Of a stretch of DNA of 64,000 nucleotides, positions 50,405 through 59,962 are shown one piece after another. Both the position numbers and the translations under genes were made by a program. Each line of letters opens with the position of its first letter. Position 1 is the stretch's first letter. Source of the stretch: Pseudoduganella ginsengisoli (GTDB taxonomy: Bacteria; Pseudomonadota; Gammaproteobacteria; Burkholderiales; Burkholderiaceae_D); contig NZ_WNLA01000012.1 of NCBI RefSeq assembly GCF_009720865.1, forward strand, positions 1-64,000, in the 5' to 3' direction. The notes beneath the pieces are model-generated. The model was given only the letters and a program-made list of their open reading frames with translations, ran no database searches and was not told where the DNA came from.

Positions 50405-50650
50405 ATGATGGAATGGATCCCGATAATATTTGTTGCGTTCAAGGCTCTTGTGCTCTGCACGGGCATGTTCTTCGCCGTCAAGTGGCATTACGATCAAGGG
50501 AAAAAGGGAAAGCAGATCGTCGAAGAAATGCGCATGGTGATGCGCGCGGGTGGCATGGTCACCGCCGTGTTCATGGTGTTGCTGCTGGGCCTGGGGCTCG
50601 CCACGTTCGTCCTTGGCAAGACGCTGGGTCTGGACTTGACCCTCCCCTGA
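50405..50650 (+). CDS. small membrane protein with two helices
   Basis: 81 residues from ATG 50405 (50408 also possible), with AGGAAG 11 bases upstream. Helices at about 4-24 (WIPIIFVAFKALVLCTGMFF) and 48-74 (GGMVTAVFMVLLLGLGLATF) flank a basic stretch (DQGKKGKQIVEEMRMVMRAG). No family recognised. Confidence 0.6.
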   Translation: MMEWIPIIFVAFKALVLCTGMFFAVKWHYDQGKKGKQIVEEMRMVMRAGGMVTAVFMVLLLGLGLATFVLGKTLGLDLTLP

Positions 50651-50743
50651 TGGCCATGTGTCCGGGCTCTTGTTTTACAGCGCGCCGTCATGCACTTCAT
50701 TGTTCGGTGGCCTGCACCGGGTATTTGTCAACGGCGTCGACAT

Positions 50744-51466
50744 TTATTTTTCCTGTACGTCAAATTGAAGTTCCGCCACGGCGCCATCGCCCAGCGTCCT
50801 GATACGAATGAATTTGGTGTGGCGCGCATCGTCAAGCTGCCAGGTGAGCCAGCGGTTAGCCAGGGAATGCACCTCCGGTTCGGGCACATACGGTCTGCCA
50901 TGCATGGGAGGAAAGCTCGGCCCCCCAGACCTGACCTCGCTAGGGGAACCCAGCAGGCCAACCACCGTATCGGCAAAAAATGTCGCGTTATCCGCTGTGC
51001 GTGCGGCCGTGACGGCAGCGAAACTGATATGGCCACGGCGCCCCGCTCCCGCCAGCGTGCCGCCAAGCGAACCATAAGTCAGCAGGGGCCGCTGCCGGCC
51101 GAGCCGGGTCGCGTGCCCCGCCTCATCCACATAAACGTTGCCCAGCTCATCGAAGTTCCACGCAACGGCGCCTGCCTCGCCTGCCGCCGGCTGCGGCCGG
51201 AACGTATAGTGCGGGCCAAGCAATCCTGCCCATTGGTCCGGCGAATAAAACTGCCGCGCCAACAAACGGTTTTGCTCCAGCGCTGCTTTCAGGCGCCCGA
51301 TCAATGCCCGCGCGGCGTGTTCCGCAGGGATCACCTGCTCCCCTGCGCGGGATTCCGCACTGACCGGGGACTGCGGCGGCGCCTGGCCGGCTGCCGTTGC
51401 CGCCAACGGCAATAGCAAGACCGCCCACAGGCCAGCTTGGGCGGCTGTTCTTAAATTAATTATCAT
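50744..51466 (-). CDS. exported hypothetical protein
   Basis: 240 residues. Signal peptide AAQAGLWAVLLLPLAATAAG. The mature part includes PAEHAARALIGRLKAALEQN, LGPHYTFRPQPAAGEAGAVA and LTYGSLGGTLAGAGRRGHIS; no family recognised. No Shine-Dalgarno is visible and the 195 bases upstream are very AT-rich (ATTAAATAATC, TTAATAAATAATAAA), a likely H-NS target. The gene stands alone. Confidence 0.6.
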   Translation of the reverse strand: MIINLRTAAQAGLWAVLLLPLAATAAGQAPPQSPVSAESRAGEQVIPAEHAARALIGRLKAALEQNRLLARQFYSPDQWAGLLGPHYTFRPQPAAGEAGAVAWNFDELGNVYVDEAGHATRLGRQRPLLTYGSLGGTLAGAGRRGHISFAAVTAARTADNATFFADTVVGLLGSPSEVRSGGPSFPPMHGRPYVPEPEVHSLANRWLTWQLDDARHTKFIRIRTLGDGAVAELQFDVQEK

Positions 51467-51661
51467 ATTATTAAATAATCAAGTATTAGTCGGCACGCAT
51501 GGTATTAATAAATAATAAACTTGTCAATTTATTAAATAACTGCACGATTGCAAGCCGGAGTGGCAGCTGCCGGAGCATGGAGACGGGTTGAGCAGTGGGA
51601 CGACTGCCCAGGGAGGAGCAATGCGCAGGCACGATAGCAAGTGCCTGCGCGGCAGGAAGGA

Positions 51662-53434
51662 TTACTCGTCCTTCGGATACGGACTCTTGCCCCCATCCGC
51701 AATAAACGCATCGATCCGCGCCTGCAATACCGGCAGCGGCACCGACCCCAGGTTCAGCACCGTGTCGTGGAAATTGCGGATATCGAATTTCGCGCCCAGC
51801 GCTTTTTCCGCCCGATGGCGCGCTTCCATGATCGCCATTTCACCCAGGTAGTACGACAGCGCCTGACCCGGCCACGAAATATAGCGGTCCACTTCCGTTT
51901 CCACTTCGTGGTTCGACAGCGCCGTGTTGTCGCGCAAATACGCTTGCGCCTGTTCGCGGGTCCAGCCCTTCGCATGCACACCCGTATCCACCACGAGGCG
52001 CGACGCGCGCCATGCCTGGTAGCTCAGCATGCCGAACACTTCATACGGCGTTTCATACATGCCCATTTCCACGCCCAGGCGTTCCGTGTACAGTGCCCAC
52101 CCTTCGCCAAACGCGGAAATGTACGCCTTGCGGAATTCCGGACGCCCTTTCAATTCCAGCGCGATCGGCATCTGGAATGCATGGCCCGGCGCGGATTCGT
52201 GCAAGGTCAGCGCCGGCAGGCTGTATAAGGCGCGCGATGGCAAGTTGTACGTATTGACCAGATACACGCCCGGGCCGCCGCGGCCCGACGTGTAATACGG
52301 CGCCTGCTCCGGCGGCACGGGAATGATGGCGAAACGCTTGCGCGGCAGGTAGCCGAAGTAATCGGACACCTTGCCGTCAAAGCGCTTGGAAATATACGCT
52401 GCCCGCATCAGCAACTCTTCCGGAGTTTTCGCATAGAACTGCGGGTCCGTGCGCAGGAAATTCAGGAACGCCGGCAAGTCGCCGTCAAACTTCACCTGCT
52501 TCATCACGCCCAGCATTTCCGCGCGTATCTTCGCCATTTCCTTCAGGCCGATGTCGTGGATCTGGTCCGCCGACAAGGACGTCGTCGTGAATTCCGTGAT
52601 CTTCGACTGGTAATACGCTTTACCGTCCGGCAGGCTGGTGGCCGCCAGCGCTTCCGTGGCGCCGGGAATGTATTCATTGCGCATAAACGCCAGCAATTCC
52701 GCATGGGCCGGCACCACGGCGTCGCGGATGGCCTTCAATGCCGCTTCGCGCAGCCTGGCCTGTTCATCGGCGGGAATCGATGCCGGCATGTCGCGGAACG
52801 GCTTGTAAAACACCAGCTTCGTCACATCCTTTTCGTCCGTCACGGCCGTCAGCGAACCTTCGCGGCCCAGCAAGGTGACTTTCGGCGGCGTGAAGCCCCG
52901 TTTCAATCCCGCCCGCATGTTGGCCATCTCTTCGCGGAAGTAGCGCGGCACATCATTCAATTGCGCCACGTAGGCGCGGTATTCCGGCAGCGTGCGGAAC
53001 GTTTTGCGGGCGTCGCTGGCCATGTTCGACCAGAACGACGAATCCGCATTCAGCGGTTTTTCATATTCACGGAAGCGCTGGTTGTCGATCAGTGCGCCGA
53101 TTTGTGCACGGTACACCAGGTAATTGATGCGCTCCCCTTCCGACAGGCTGGCAGGCACGACGCCATCGAGCTTTTTCATGACGCCCTGCCAGTACGTCAG
53201 GCGCGCCTGCTGCGTGGCCGGGTCGACCTTCGGCAGCGTGGAACTGACCGCACTGACATCGTCTTCCTCTTCTTCCAGCTTTTGCCGCTGGCGCCACTTC
53301 CATTCCTGCGTATAAATCGCCTTGAACCTGGCGTCAGCCGCGCTGCTCCTGGCGGCGGCGTTGGCGGTCGGCATGGCGGCACAGGTTGCCGCACACAGCA
53401 GTGCTGCCGCGATAGCGGCGCTGGTTTTCTTCAT
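51662..53434 (-). CDS. secreted DUF885 family protein, putative metallopeptidase
   Basis: 590 residues with a signal peptide (AAIAAALLCAATCAAMPTA). DUF885 proteins are predicted zinc peptidases: LTLHESAPGHAFQMPIALE provides an HExxxGH-type metal motif and SAFGEGWALYTERLGVEMG a downstream Glu. Charged EEEEDD near residue 56. It starts 8 bases after the stop of the GGDEF-EAL gene, so it may be the last gene of the signalling operon, an unusual partner. Confidence 0.88.
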   Translation of the reverse strand: MKKTSAAIAAALLCAATCAAMPTANAAARSSAADARFKAIYTQEWKWRQRQKLEEEEDDVSAVSSTLPKVDPATQQARLTYWQGVMKKLDGVVPASLSEGERINYLVYRAQIGALIDNQRFREYEKPLNADSSFWSNMASDARKTFRTLPEYRAYVAQLNDVPRYFREEMANMRAGLKRGFTPPKVTLLGREGSLTAVTDEKDVTKLVFYKPFRDMPASIPADEQARLREAALKAIRDAVVPAHAELLAFMRNEYIPGATEALAATSLPDGKAYYQSKITEFTTTSLSADQIHDIGLKEMAKIRAEMLGVMKQVKFDGDLPAFLNFLRTDPQFYAKTPEELLMRAAYISKRFDGKVSDYFGYLPRKRFAIIPVPPEQAPYYTSGRGGPGVYLVNTYNLPSRALYSLPALTLHESAPGHAFQMPIALELKGRPEFRKAYISAFGEGWALYTERLGVEMGMYETPYEVFGMLSYQAWRASRLVVDTGVHAKGWTREQAQAYLRDNTALSNHEVETEVDRYISWPGQALSYYLGEMAIMEARHRAEKALGAKFDIRNFHDTVLNLGSVPLPVLQARIDAFIADGGKSPYPKDE

Positions 53435-53442
53435 GGGGGATC

Positions 53443-55674
53443 CTATTCCTGGTTAAGCTGCAATGTGCGCGGGTGGCGCAGCAATGCCGTGAAGCCGTCC
53501 ACGGTCAGCGGACGGCTGTACAAATATCCCTGCATCGCATCGCAGCCATGCGATGCAAGGAAGCGGGCTTGCTCAGGCGTTTCCACGCCTTCCGCCACCA
53601 CCCGCATGTTCAAATTGTGGGCCAGTGAAATCACGGATAACGCAATGGCCGCATCACTGGCCGCATGGGCCACGTCATCGACAAACGATTTGTCAATTTT
53701 CAGCACGTCGATGGGGAAGCGCTTTAAATATGCCAGCGAAGAATAGCCGGTGCCGAAATCGTCCAGCGAAATGCCCACGCCGATGGCTTTCAAGCGGTGC
53801 AAGGCGTCAACGGATTTGTCCGGGTCGCCCATCACGGAACCTTCCGTGATTTCGATATTCAGGCACGAGGCGGGCACGCCGTGCCGGCGCAGCGTTTGTT
53901 CCACCAGCGGCACCGTATCCGCATGGGCGAACTGGCTGGCGGACAGGTTGACGGCCACGCGCACGTCGCCCAGCCCCTGGTCGCGCCACGCGCGGATCTG
54001 CCCGCACACGGTATCGAGCACCCATACGCCGATGGCATTGATCAAGCCATATTCTTCCGCCACCGGAATGAAGTGGGCCGGCGAAACGTGGCCCAGCGCG
54101 GCGTTATGCCAGCGCAGCAGCGCTTCCGCGCCAACCAGTTCCCCAGTCTGCAAGCTGACCTTGGGCTGGTAGTGCACACAAAACTCGCCCCGCGCGACCG
54201 CGCCGCGCAACTGGCTTTGCAGCGCCAGCCGGTGGCGGCTGTCCGCATCCATGCCTTCCGTGAAAAACGCGTAATTGTCGCGGCCCAGTTCCTTGGCGCG
54301 GATCAGCGCCATTTCCGCATGCTGCAAGACGCCATCCAGCGTAGCGCCGTCGGCGGGCGCCGTGGCGATGCCGATACTGGTGGTCAGCGCCACCGTATGG
54401 CCTTCGATCTGCAAATCGCGCCGCAGCCCCGCCACGATATTTTCCGCAATGGCCGTGGTGGCGCTGCATTGCAAGTCGTCCGCCACCATGATGAGGAATT
54501 CATCGCCGCCCTGGCGCGACACCATATCGCCCCCGCCATCCTGCACGCACGCGCGCAACAGCCGCCCGACGACACGCAGCGCTTCATCGCCGATAGCCGC
54601 GCCGCACGTATCGTTGACGCTCTTGAAGCGGTCCAGGTCGAGGCACAGCACGGCCACGCACTGGTCGCGGCCGCACGCGGCCAGCAATTCATCGAAGCGG
54701 CTGCGCGCCTGCACGCGGTTCGGCAAGCCGGTCAGCGCATCGTGGTACGACAGGAAGTCAATCAAATGCTGCTCTGCCTTCCGTTCTGTCATGTCGATGA
54801 AGGCAAAGATATAGTTTTCCGCAGCGCCATCGTCCGACTGCACGGACGACACGCTGAGCAAGCCCGTATACATGCCGCCGCCCTTGCGGTGCGCCGTCAT
54901 TTCGCCGGACCAGTGGCCGCAAGCGGTAATCGCCTGCTGCATGCTGGCGTAGGCGTCCGCTGCCTGGGCCGTGCGCAGCATGGCGACGGGCTGGCCCACC
55001 GCCTCTGCGCTGGGATAGCCGGTAATGCGGGTAAAGGCGGGGTTGACGGCCACCATGACGCCATTCGCATCGGTAATGGCGATCGCGTCGCGCGTGGCGG
55101 CAAAGACCTGGCTGGCCAGCTTGAGCGCATCTTCATTGGCGCGCCGCCGTTTGACTTCCGCTTCCAGCGACATGGCCACGGCCGCCAGTTCCGCCGTGCG
55201 CTGCATGACATGCTGTTCCAGGCTGGCGCGCTCCATGGCCAGCGCCTGCTGCGCGCGCCGCAAGCGCACCTGGGCGTCGGTGCGGGCCAGGATTTCCTCG
55301 GCCTGGAACGGCTTGGCAATGAAATCCACGCCACCCAGTGAAAAGCCGCGCAACTTGTCGTCCGTATCGTGCTGCGCCGACAGGAAGATCACCGGCACGT
55401 CCTGCAATTCCGGCATAGCCTTCAGGCGGCGGCACACTTCATAGCCATCCATGCCGGGCATGCGCACGTCGAGCAAAATCAATTCCGGGGGCCGCGACTG
55501 GGCAGTCCACAGCGCCAGTTCGCCATTGGGCGCCTGCCGCACGTAATAGCCGGCGCCGGTCAGCAAATCGCTCAACAGCTTCAGGGAAGCCGCCGTGTCT
55601 TCCACGATCAGCACTTCCCCCTTGCCGACGCCTGCCTTCGCTGTTGCCTGTCCTGTTGCCTGTTCTTGCCGCAT
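53443..55674 (-). CDS. receiver-PAS-GGDEF-EAL response regulator
   Basis: 743 residues from ATG 55674 (AAAGGAAGC). REC at 20-135 (phospho-Asp in LILLDVRMPGMDGYEVCRRL), a coiled linker, PAS at 185-300 (ASQVFAATRDAIAITDANGV), GGDEF at 320-480 with RQGGDEFLIM, and EAL at 495-740. The EAL active site is complete: AEALLRW, VNLSASQF, EITEGSVM, DDFGTGYSS, KIDKSFV, EGVET. The GGDEF active site is also intact, but the I-site is lost (GGGD where RxxD should be), so synthesis would lack product feedback. Phosphorylation of the REC domain probably sets the balance. Confidence 0.94.
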   Translation of the reverse strand: MRQEQATGQATAKAGVGKGEVLIVEDTAASLKLLSDLLTGAGYYVRQAPNGELALWTAQSRPPELILLDVRMPGMDGYEVCRRLKAMPELQDVPVIFLSAQHDTDDKLRGFSLGGVDFIAKPFQAEEILARTDAQVRLRRAQQALAMERASLEQHVMQRTAELAAVAMSLEAEVKRRRANEDALKLASQVFAATRDAIAITDANGVMVAVNPAFTRITGYPSAEAVGQPVAMLRTAQAADAYASMQQAITACGHWSGEMTAHRKGGGMYTGLLSVSSVQSDDGAAENYIFAFIDMTERKAEQHLIDFLSYHDALTGLPNRVQARSRFDELLAACGRDQCVAVLCLDLDRFKSVNDTCGAAIGDEALRVVGRLLRACVQDGGGDMVSRQGGDEFLIMVADDLQCSATTAIAENIVAGLRRDLQIEGHTVALTTSIGIATAPADGATLDGVLQHAEMALIRAKELGRDNYAFFTEGMDADSRHRLALQSQLRGAVARGEFCVHYQPKVSLQTGELVGAEALLRWHNAALGHVSPAHFIPVAEEYGLINAIGVWVLDTVCGQIRAWRDQGLGDVRVAVNLSASQFAHADTVPLVEQTLRRHGVPASCLNIEITEGSVMGDPDKSVDALHRLKAIGVGISLDDFGTGYSSLAYLKRFPIDVLKIDKSFVDDVAHAASDAAIALSVISLAHNLNMRVVAEGVETPEQARFLASHGCDAMQGYLYSRPLTVDGFTALLRHPRTLQLNQE

Positions 55675-55726
55675 TGCTTCCTTTCGCCGCCGCACCCGTA
55701 CCGCGCAAACCGTATACTATATAACG

Positions 55727-56962
55727 CTACCACATATTCGACGATGCCCCAAGGGCCGGCGCGCTGAGCGGCAGCCGGATATCGAACCAGGCGCCGGGCC
55801 GCCCGCCGCCGCTGTGCACTTCAATGGTCCCGCCCAGCACATTGACGATCAGGCTGTGCACCACGTGCAGCCCCAGTCCGCCCGTGCCCTCGCCCATGCG
55901 GGTCGTATAAAACGGTTCAAACACGCGCGCCATATGGTCTGCCGGAATGCCGGCGCCATTGTCGGCAAATTCCAGGCGCACCGCCGCACCGTCCACCGAT
56001 GCCGTCAGCGCAATGGCGCCGCCCGCGCCGGGCGCAAAGGCATGCACCAGCGAATTGCGCGTCAAATTCGTGATGACCTGGCACAGCGCGCCCGGATAGC
56101 TGTCCATTTTTATACCCAGCGCGACGCCGGTTGCCATCTCTACGCCTGCTTCGCGCAGCGACGGCCCCAGGGTCTTGGCCATGCCCTCCACCAGGGTCGC
56201 CAGGTCGAATTCGCGGCGCTGGGAACTGGTCTGGTCCACGGCCACCTGCTTGAAGCATTCAATCAAGTCGGCGGCACGCTGCAGGCTGCGCAGCATCAGC
56301 CCCGTGGCTTTGCACGTATCGGCGCCAAAGCGCTCCAGTTCCGAGCGGCGCAAGCCCTGGTCGATGTTGCTGAAAAATTCCCGCGCGCGGTCATCCAGCG
56401 CGCTGGCGGCCAGCACGGTATTGCCGATCGGCGTATTCAATTCATGGGCAATGCCCGCCACCAGCGCACCCAGTGCGGCCATCCGTTCCGAGCGCATGAT
56501 TTCCTGCCGCGCGGATTTCAATTCCGCCAACGCGCGCGACAGTTCGCCATTGCTCGATGCCAAAGCGGCCTGAGTGCGTGCCAGGCGGATATGGGCGCGC
56601 GTGCGGGCCAGCACTTCTTCCGACTGGTAGGGCTTCGCAATAAAGTCCACGGCGCCGGCCTGGAACCCGCGCACCTTGTCATCCGTGTCGTACTGGGCCG
56701 ACAGGAAGATCACGGGCGTATCGCGCAATTGCGGATCGGCTTTCAGGCGGCGGCACACTTCATAGCCATCGATGCCCGGCATCCGGATGTCGAGCAGGAT
56801 CAATTCCGGCGGCCGCGCCTGGGCGCTCCACAGCGCCAGTTCGCCGTCGGGCGCCTGGCGCACCAGGTAACCGGCGTTGCCCAGCAATTCACTCAACAGC
56901 TTGAGCGACGCGGGCGTGTCTTCCACCACGAGGATTTCACCTTCCATAGCGCCCTGGCTCAT
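55727..56962 (-). CDS. receiver-histidine kinase (REC-HisKA-HATPase)
   Basis: 411 residues, soluble. REC at 8-125 (LILLDIRMPGIDGYEVCRRL), then a helix and H-box ALVAGIAHELNTPIGNTVLA, and an ATP-binding domain (QVITNLTRNSLVHAF, RLEFADNGAGIPADHMARVF, GGLGLHVVHSLI). The receiver placed before the kinase suggests it takes phosphate from another kinase. Its ATG overlaps the stop of the membrane kinase gene (56959-56962). Confidence 0.93.
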   Translation of the reverse strand: MSQGAMEGEILVVEDTPASLKLLSELLGNAGYLVRQAPDGELALWSAQARPPELILLDIRMPGIDGYEVCRRLKADPQLRDTPVIFLSAQYDTDDKVRGFQAGAVDFIAKPYQSEEVLARTRAHIRLARTQAALASSNGELSRALAELKSARQEIMRSERMAALGALVAGIAHELNTPIGNTVLAASALDDRAREFFSNIDQGLRRSELERFGADTCKATGLMLRSLQRAADLIECFKQVAVDQTSSQRREFDLATLVEGMAKTLGPSLREAGVEMATGVALGIKMDSYPGALCQVITNLTRNSLVHAFAPGAGGAIALTASVDGAAVRLEFADNGAGIPADHMARVFEPFYTTRMGEGTGGLGLHVVHSLIVNVLGGTIEVHSGGGRPGAWFDIRLPLSAPALGASSNMW

Positions 56963-59184
56963 CCTGCTTGCTCCTGCATATCAATGCCCTGCGCGGCGGC
57001 GCCCGGCCCCCCCAGCAGCGTACACAATTGCGGATAAGCGTGCTGCTGCAGCATTGCTTCGATGCCGGCCACCACGTCATCCAGCTCTTCCGGCAGCGGC
57101 GCCAGCAAATCCCGCACTTGCTGCAAATTCAGCTGCAGCACGGCTTCGCGCAATGCGTGCCGCACCGCCGGGTCCAGCCGGTCCAGCTGGGCGGCCGACA
57201 GCACCGTCGTGGCAGGCGGCGCCGCCGGCGCCCGTTCCACGTGCGGCACCGGTTGCTGCGCCTGGCCATATTGCGCGGATTCCGCCGGTATAGAAAAGCG
57301 GAACGTGGCGCCCTGCCCCGGCGCTGACTGTACGCTCAGGGCGCCGCCCATCAGCTGCACGAATTCCCGGGAAATCGCCAGCCCCAGTCCCGTTCCTTCC
57401 ACGGCGCCGCCATTGCCTGCCTGGACAAACGGCTCAAAAATACGCTGCTGGTCCGCCGCAGCAATGCCGGGTCCCGTATCGCTGACAGCAAACGACAGCA
57501 GCCAGCCGCCCACGTCATCACGCGCGGCGCGCGCTTCCAGCCGCACGTGGCCCGTGCGCGTGAATTTCACGGCATTCGACATCAGGTTCAGCAACACCTG
57601 GCGCAGCTTGGTGCCATCGACGCGCACGCGCGGCGGCAGCCCGGCGCTGTCCAGCAACAGCCGCAAGCCCGCCTGCGCCGCCCGCACGCTGACCATATCC
57701 GTCACGTCCTGCACCATTTCCGGCAACAGCAGCACGTCGGGCTGCAAGTGCGCGCGGCCCGCTTCGATGCGGGACAATTCCAGGATATCGTTGATCAGTT
57801 CCAGCAAATGCTGGCCGGAGCCGTAAATGATGCCGAGGTTGCGGCGGTCTTCCGGCTGCATGTGCGGCGCATCGGCCAGCAGGCGGGAAAAACCGATGAC
57901 CGAATGCAGCGGCGTGCGCAATTCGTGGCTCATGTTGGCCAGGAATACGCTCTTGGCCTGGTTGGCCGCCTGCGCCTGCGCCACCGCCACGGACAATGCA
58001 CGGGTGCGCTCGCCCACCAGTTCTTCCAGGTGGTGGCGGTGCCGTTCCAGTTCTTGCTGCGCCAGCTTATGGGCCGTGATGTCGTAATTGACGCCCACCA
58101 TGCGCAATGGCCGCCCGTCGGGCGAGCGCAACACCAGTGAATCGGTCTGGATATGGCGCACCGAGCCATCGGGCCACACAATGCGGAACTGGTGCGCTGA
58201 TTCAATGCTGCTGCCGTCCAGCACCCGGCGCAAGGCTGCTTCACTGTCCGCCACGTCATCCGGGTGCAGCATGTCGCGCCACAATTGCACGGCGTTTTGC
58301 ACGTCTTCCCGTTTCGCGCCATACAGCCGGAACATCTGGTCATCCCAGTCCGCGACGCCGGTTTCTATATTCCAGTCCCAGATGCCGATGCCGGCCGCCC
58401 GGGTGGCAATTTGCAGGCGCTGTTCGCTGGCATGCATGGCTTCATAGCGGTGCTGCAGCAAGCCCACCATTTGCCGGATGGCGCCGTACAACCCTTTTAA
58501 TTCGCCGAAATACCAGGCGCGCGGCATGGTGGCGTCCGCATTCAGGCCCGCCTGCACCAGCACCGCGTAGCGTCCGATGGCCCGCACGGGTTTCAGCATC
58601 ACGTGCCACAGCAGCAGGTACAGCCCGGCCACCAGCGCCAGGTCGAGGATGACGATCATGCCGGCAATGGCCGCGCTGCGCTGGCGCAATTCCGCCAGCA
58701 GCGGCGCCGGCGTCGCATACAGCGTAATGGCGCCGATACTCTGGCCTTCGACGATCATGTCACGCTTTTCCACCAGTAAGTCCGGGTCTTGCGGCGCCAC
58801 CAGGCTCGACACCAGCTGGCCCGCGTCATTGCGCAGCAAGATATAGGGGTGGTGGGCGCCGGCCGGGGCAACCATGCTGGCATGCAAAGCCCGGTTGCTC
58901 AAGCCGCTCTTCATGATGGTGACGATTTGCGCTTCGTCGAAATTCCAGACTGGCAACGCCACGGCGGACGCCAGCTCATCGGCGCTGGTGGCCAGGCTAT
59001 GGCGCAACTGGTCCCAGCGCTGTTCTTTTTCACTGAGGTAGAAATACACGGCAAAGGCTGCCAGCACCACCGTCACCACGGCGGTCAGCGCAACGCTGAC
59101 CAGCAGCGCAATCGACACGTCGCCCCGCGCGCGCCGCCGGCGCATCGCTGCCTGGCCGGATGCTCGCTGTGTCGCTGTTGCCAT
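56959..59184 (-). CDS. membrane sensor histidine kinase with PAS domain
   Basis: 741 residues. First helix 22-48 (VSIALLVSVALTAVVTVVLA), periplasmic domain 50-170 with FDEAQIVTIMKSGLSNRALH, second helix near 172-195, HAMP-like region, PAS at 265-385 (GIGIWDWNIETGVADWDDQM), H-box FLANMSHELRTPLHSVIGFS, and HATPase with QVLLNLMSNAVKFTRTGHVR and GTGLGLAISREFVQLMGG. The last 85 residues (DPAVRHALREAVLQLNLQQV...) form a helical tail resembling those of hybrid kinases but without a receiver or an evident HPt His. First gene of the kinase, receiver-kinase, GGDEF-EAL run. Confidence 0.94.
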   Translation of the reverse strand: MATATQRASGQAAMRRRRARGDVSIALLVSVALTAVVTVVLAAFAVYFYLSEKEQRWDQLRHSLATSADELASAVALPVWNFDEAQIVTIMKSGLSNRALHASMVAPAGAHHPYILLRNDAGQLVSSLVAPQDPDLLVEKRDMIVEGQSIGAITLYATPAPLLAELRQRSAAIAGMIVILDLALVAGLYLLLWHVMLKPVRAIGRYAVLVQAGLNADATMPRAWYFGELKGLYGAIRQMVGLLQHRYEAMHASEQRLQIATRAAGIGIWDWNIETGVADWDDQMFRLYGAKREDVQNAVQLWRDMLHPDDVADSEAALRRVLDGSSIESAHQFRIVWPDGSVRHIQTDSLVLRSPDGRPLRMVGVNYDITAHKLAQQELERHRHHLEELVGERTRALSVAVAQAQAANQAKSVFLANMSHELRTPLHSVIGFSRLLADAPHMQPEDRRNLGIIYGSGQHLLELINDILELSRIEAGRAHLQPDVLLLPEMVQDVTDMVSVRAAQAGLRLLLDSAGLPPRVRVDGTKLRQVLLNLMSNAVKFTRTGHVRLEARAARDDVGGWLLSFAVSDTGPGIAAADQQRIFEPFVQAGNGGAVEGTGLGLAISREFVQLMGGALSVQSAPGQGATFRFSIPAESAQYGQAQQPVPHVERAPAAPPATTVLSAAQLDRLDPAVRHALREAVLQLNLQQVRDLLAPLPEELDDVVAGIEAMLQQHAYPQLCTLLGGPGAAAQGIDMQEQAG

Positions 59185-59335
59185 GATTCACGCCGTATTG
59201 GTCAGCATGTCATAAATAATAGGTTTAACCGCCAGTCAAGTCCAACCTTTCCCCCTGCCAATGCCATTGTAGCGCTCACGCCAGGGCACTTGTAACGTGT
59301 CCTTTAGGACAAGCCGTACGGGTTTGTTGCGCGGA

Positions 59336-59962
59336 TCATTCAGCTGCAGCACCGCTGCCCGGGCTGGCAATCCCCAGCCGGTTGGCCATTTGCACCAGTT
59401 CCGCCAGCGAACCAGCGCCCAGTTTTTCCATCAGGCTGTGGCGGTGCGCCTTGACGGTGCGTTCCGTATTGCCCAGTTCGAAGGCAATCTGCTTGTTCAG
59501 CATGCCTTGCACCACCAGCGCAAACACTTCCCGTTCGCGCACGGTCAGCGTATCGGCTTTCTTGCGCAAGTCCAGCAGCGCGCTGTTTTGCGCCGCCGCC
59601 GCTTCATAGCGCTGCATCGCGCGCCCGATTGCATCGAGCAGCGCATCCTTGCCGATCGGCTTCGGCAAAAAATCTTCGGCGCCCGCCTTGATGGCGCGCA
59701 CGCTCATGGCAATGTCGCCATTTCCCGTCAAAAACACGATGGGCAAGATACTGCCCCGCGCCCGCAAATAGTCTTGCAACTGCAAGCCGGACAAGCCGGG
59801 CATATCGACGTCAAGCAAGATGCAGCCCGCTTCGCCGCCGGTTTCCGCCCGCACGAACGCGTCACCCGATTCATACACGGACACGGCATAGCCGCACGCG
59901 CCCAGCAGGCGGGCCAGCGCCGTACGCAACGCGTCGTCATCGTCAATGATGTGGATTCTCAT
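59336..59962 (-). CDS. FixJ/LuxR-type response regulator
   Basis: 208 residues. REC at 1-120 (IIDDDDALRTALARLLGACG, CILLDVDMPGLSGLQLQDYL, FLPKPIGKDALLDAI), then a LuxR HTH (LTVREREVFALVVQGMLNKQ, IAFELGNTERTVKAHRHSLM, EKLGAGSLAELVQMA). NarL/FixJ-like DNA-binding activator. Its ATG overlaps the stop of the preceding receiver-kinase gene (59959-59962). Confidence 0.95.
   Translation of the reverse strand: MRIHIIDDDDALRTALARLLGACGYAVSVYESGDAFVRAETGGEAGCILLDVDMPGLSGLQLQDYLRARGSILPIVFLTGNGDIAMSVRAIKAGAEDFLPKPIGKDALLDAIGRAMQRYEAAAAQNSALLDLRKKADTLTVREREVFALVVQGMLNKQIAFELGNTERTVKAHRHSLMEKLGAGSLAELVQMANRLGIASPGSGAAAE

Noticed and set aside
50201..50497. 98-codon minus-strand frame opposite the small membrane protein
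   Set aside because: Overlaps a better plus-strand gene with a ribosome site and helices; no domain.
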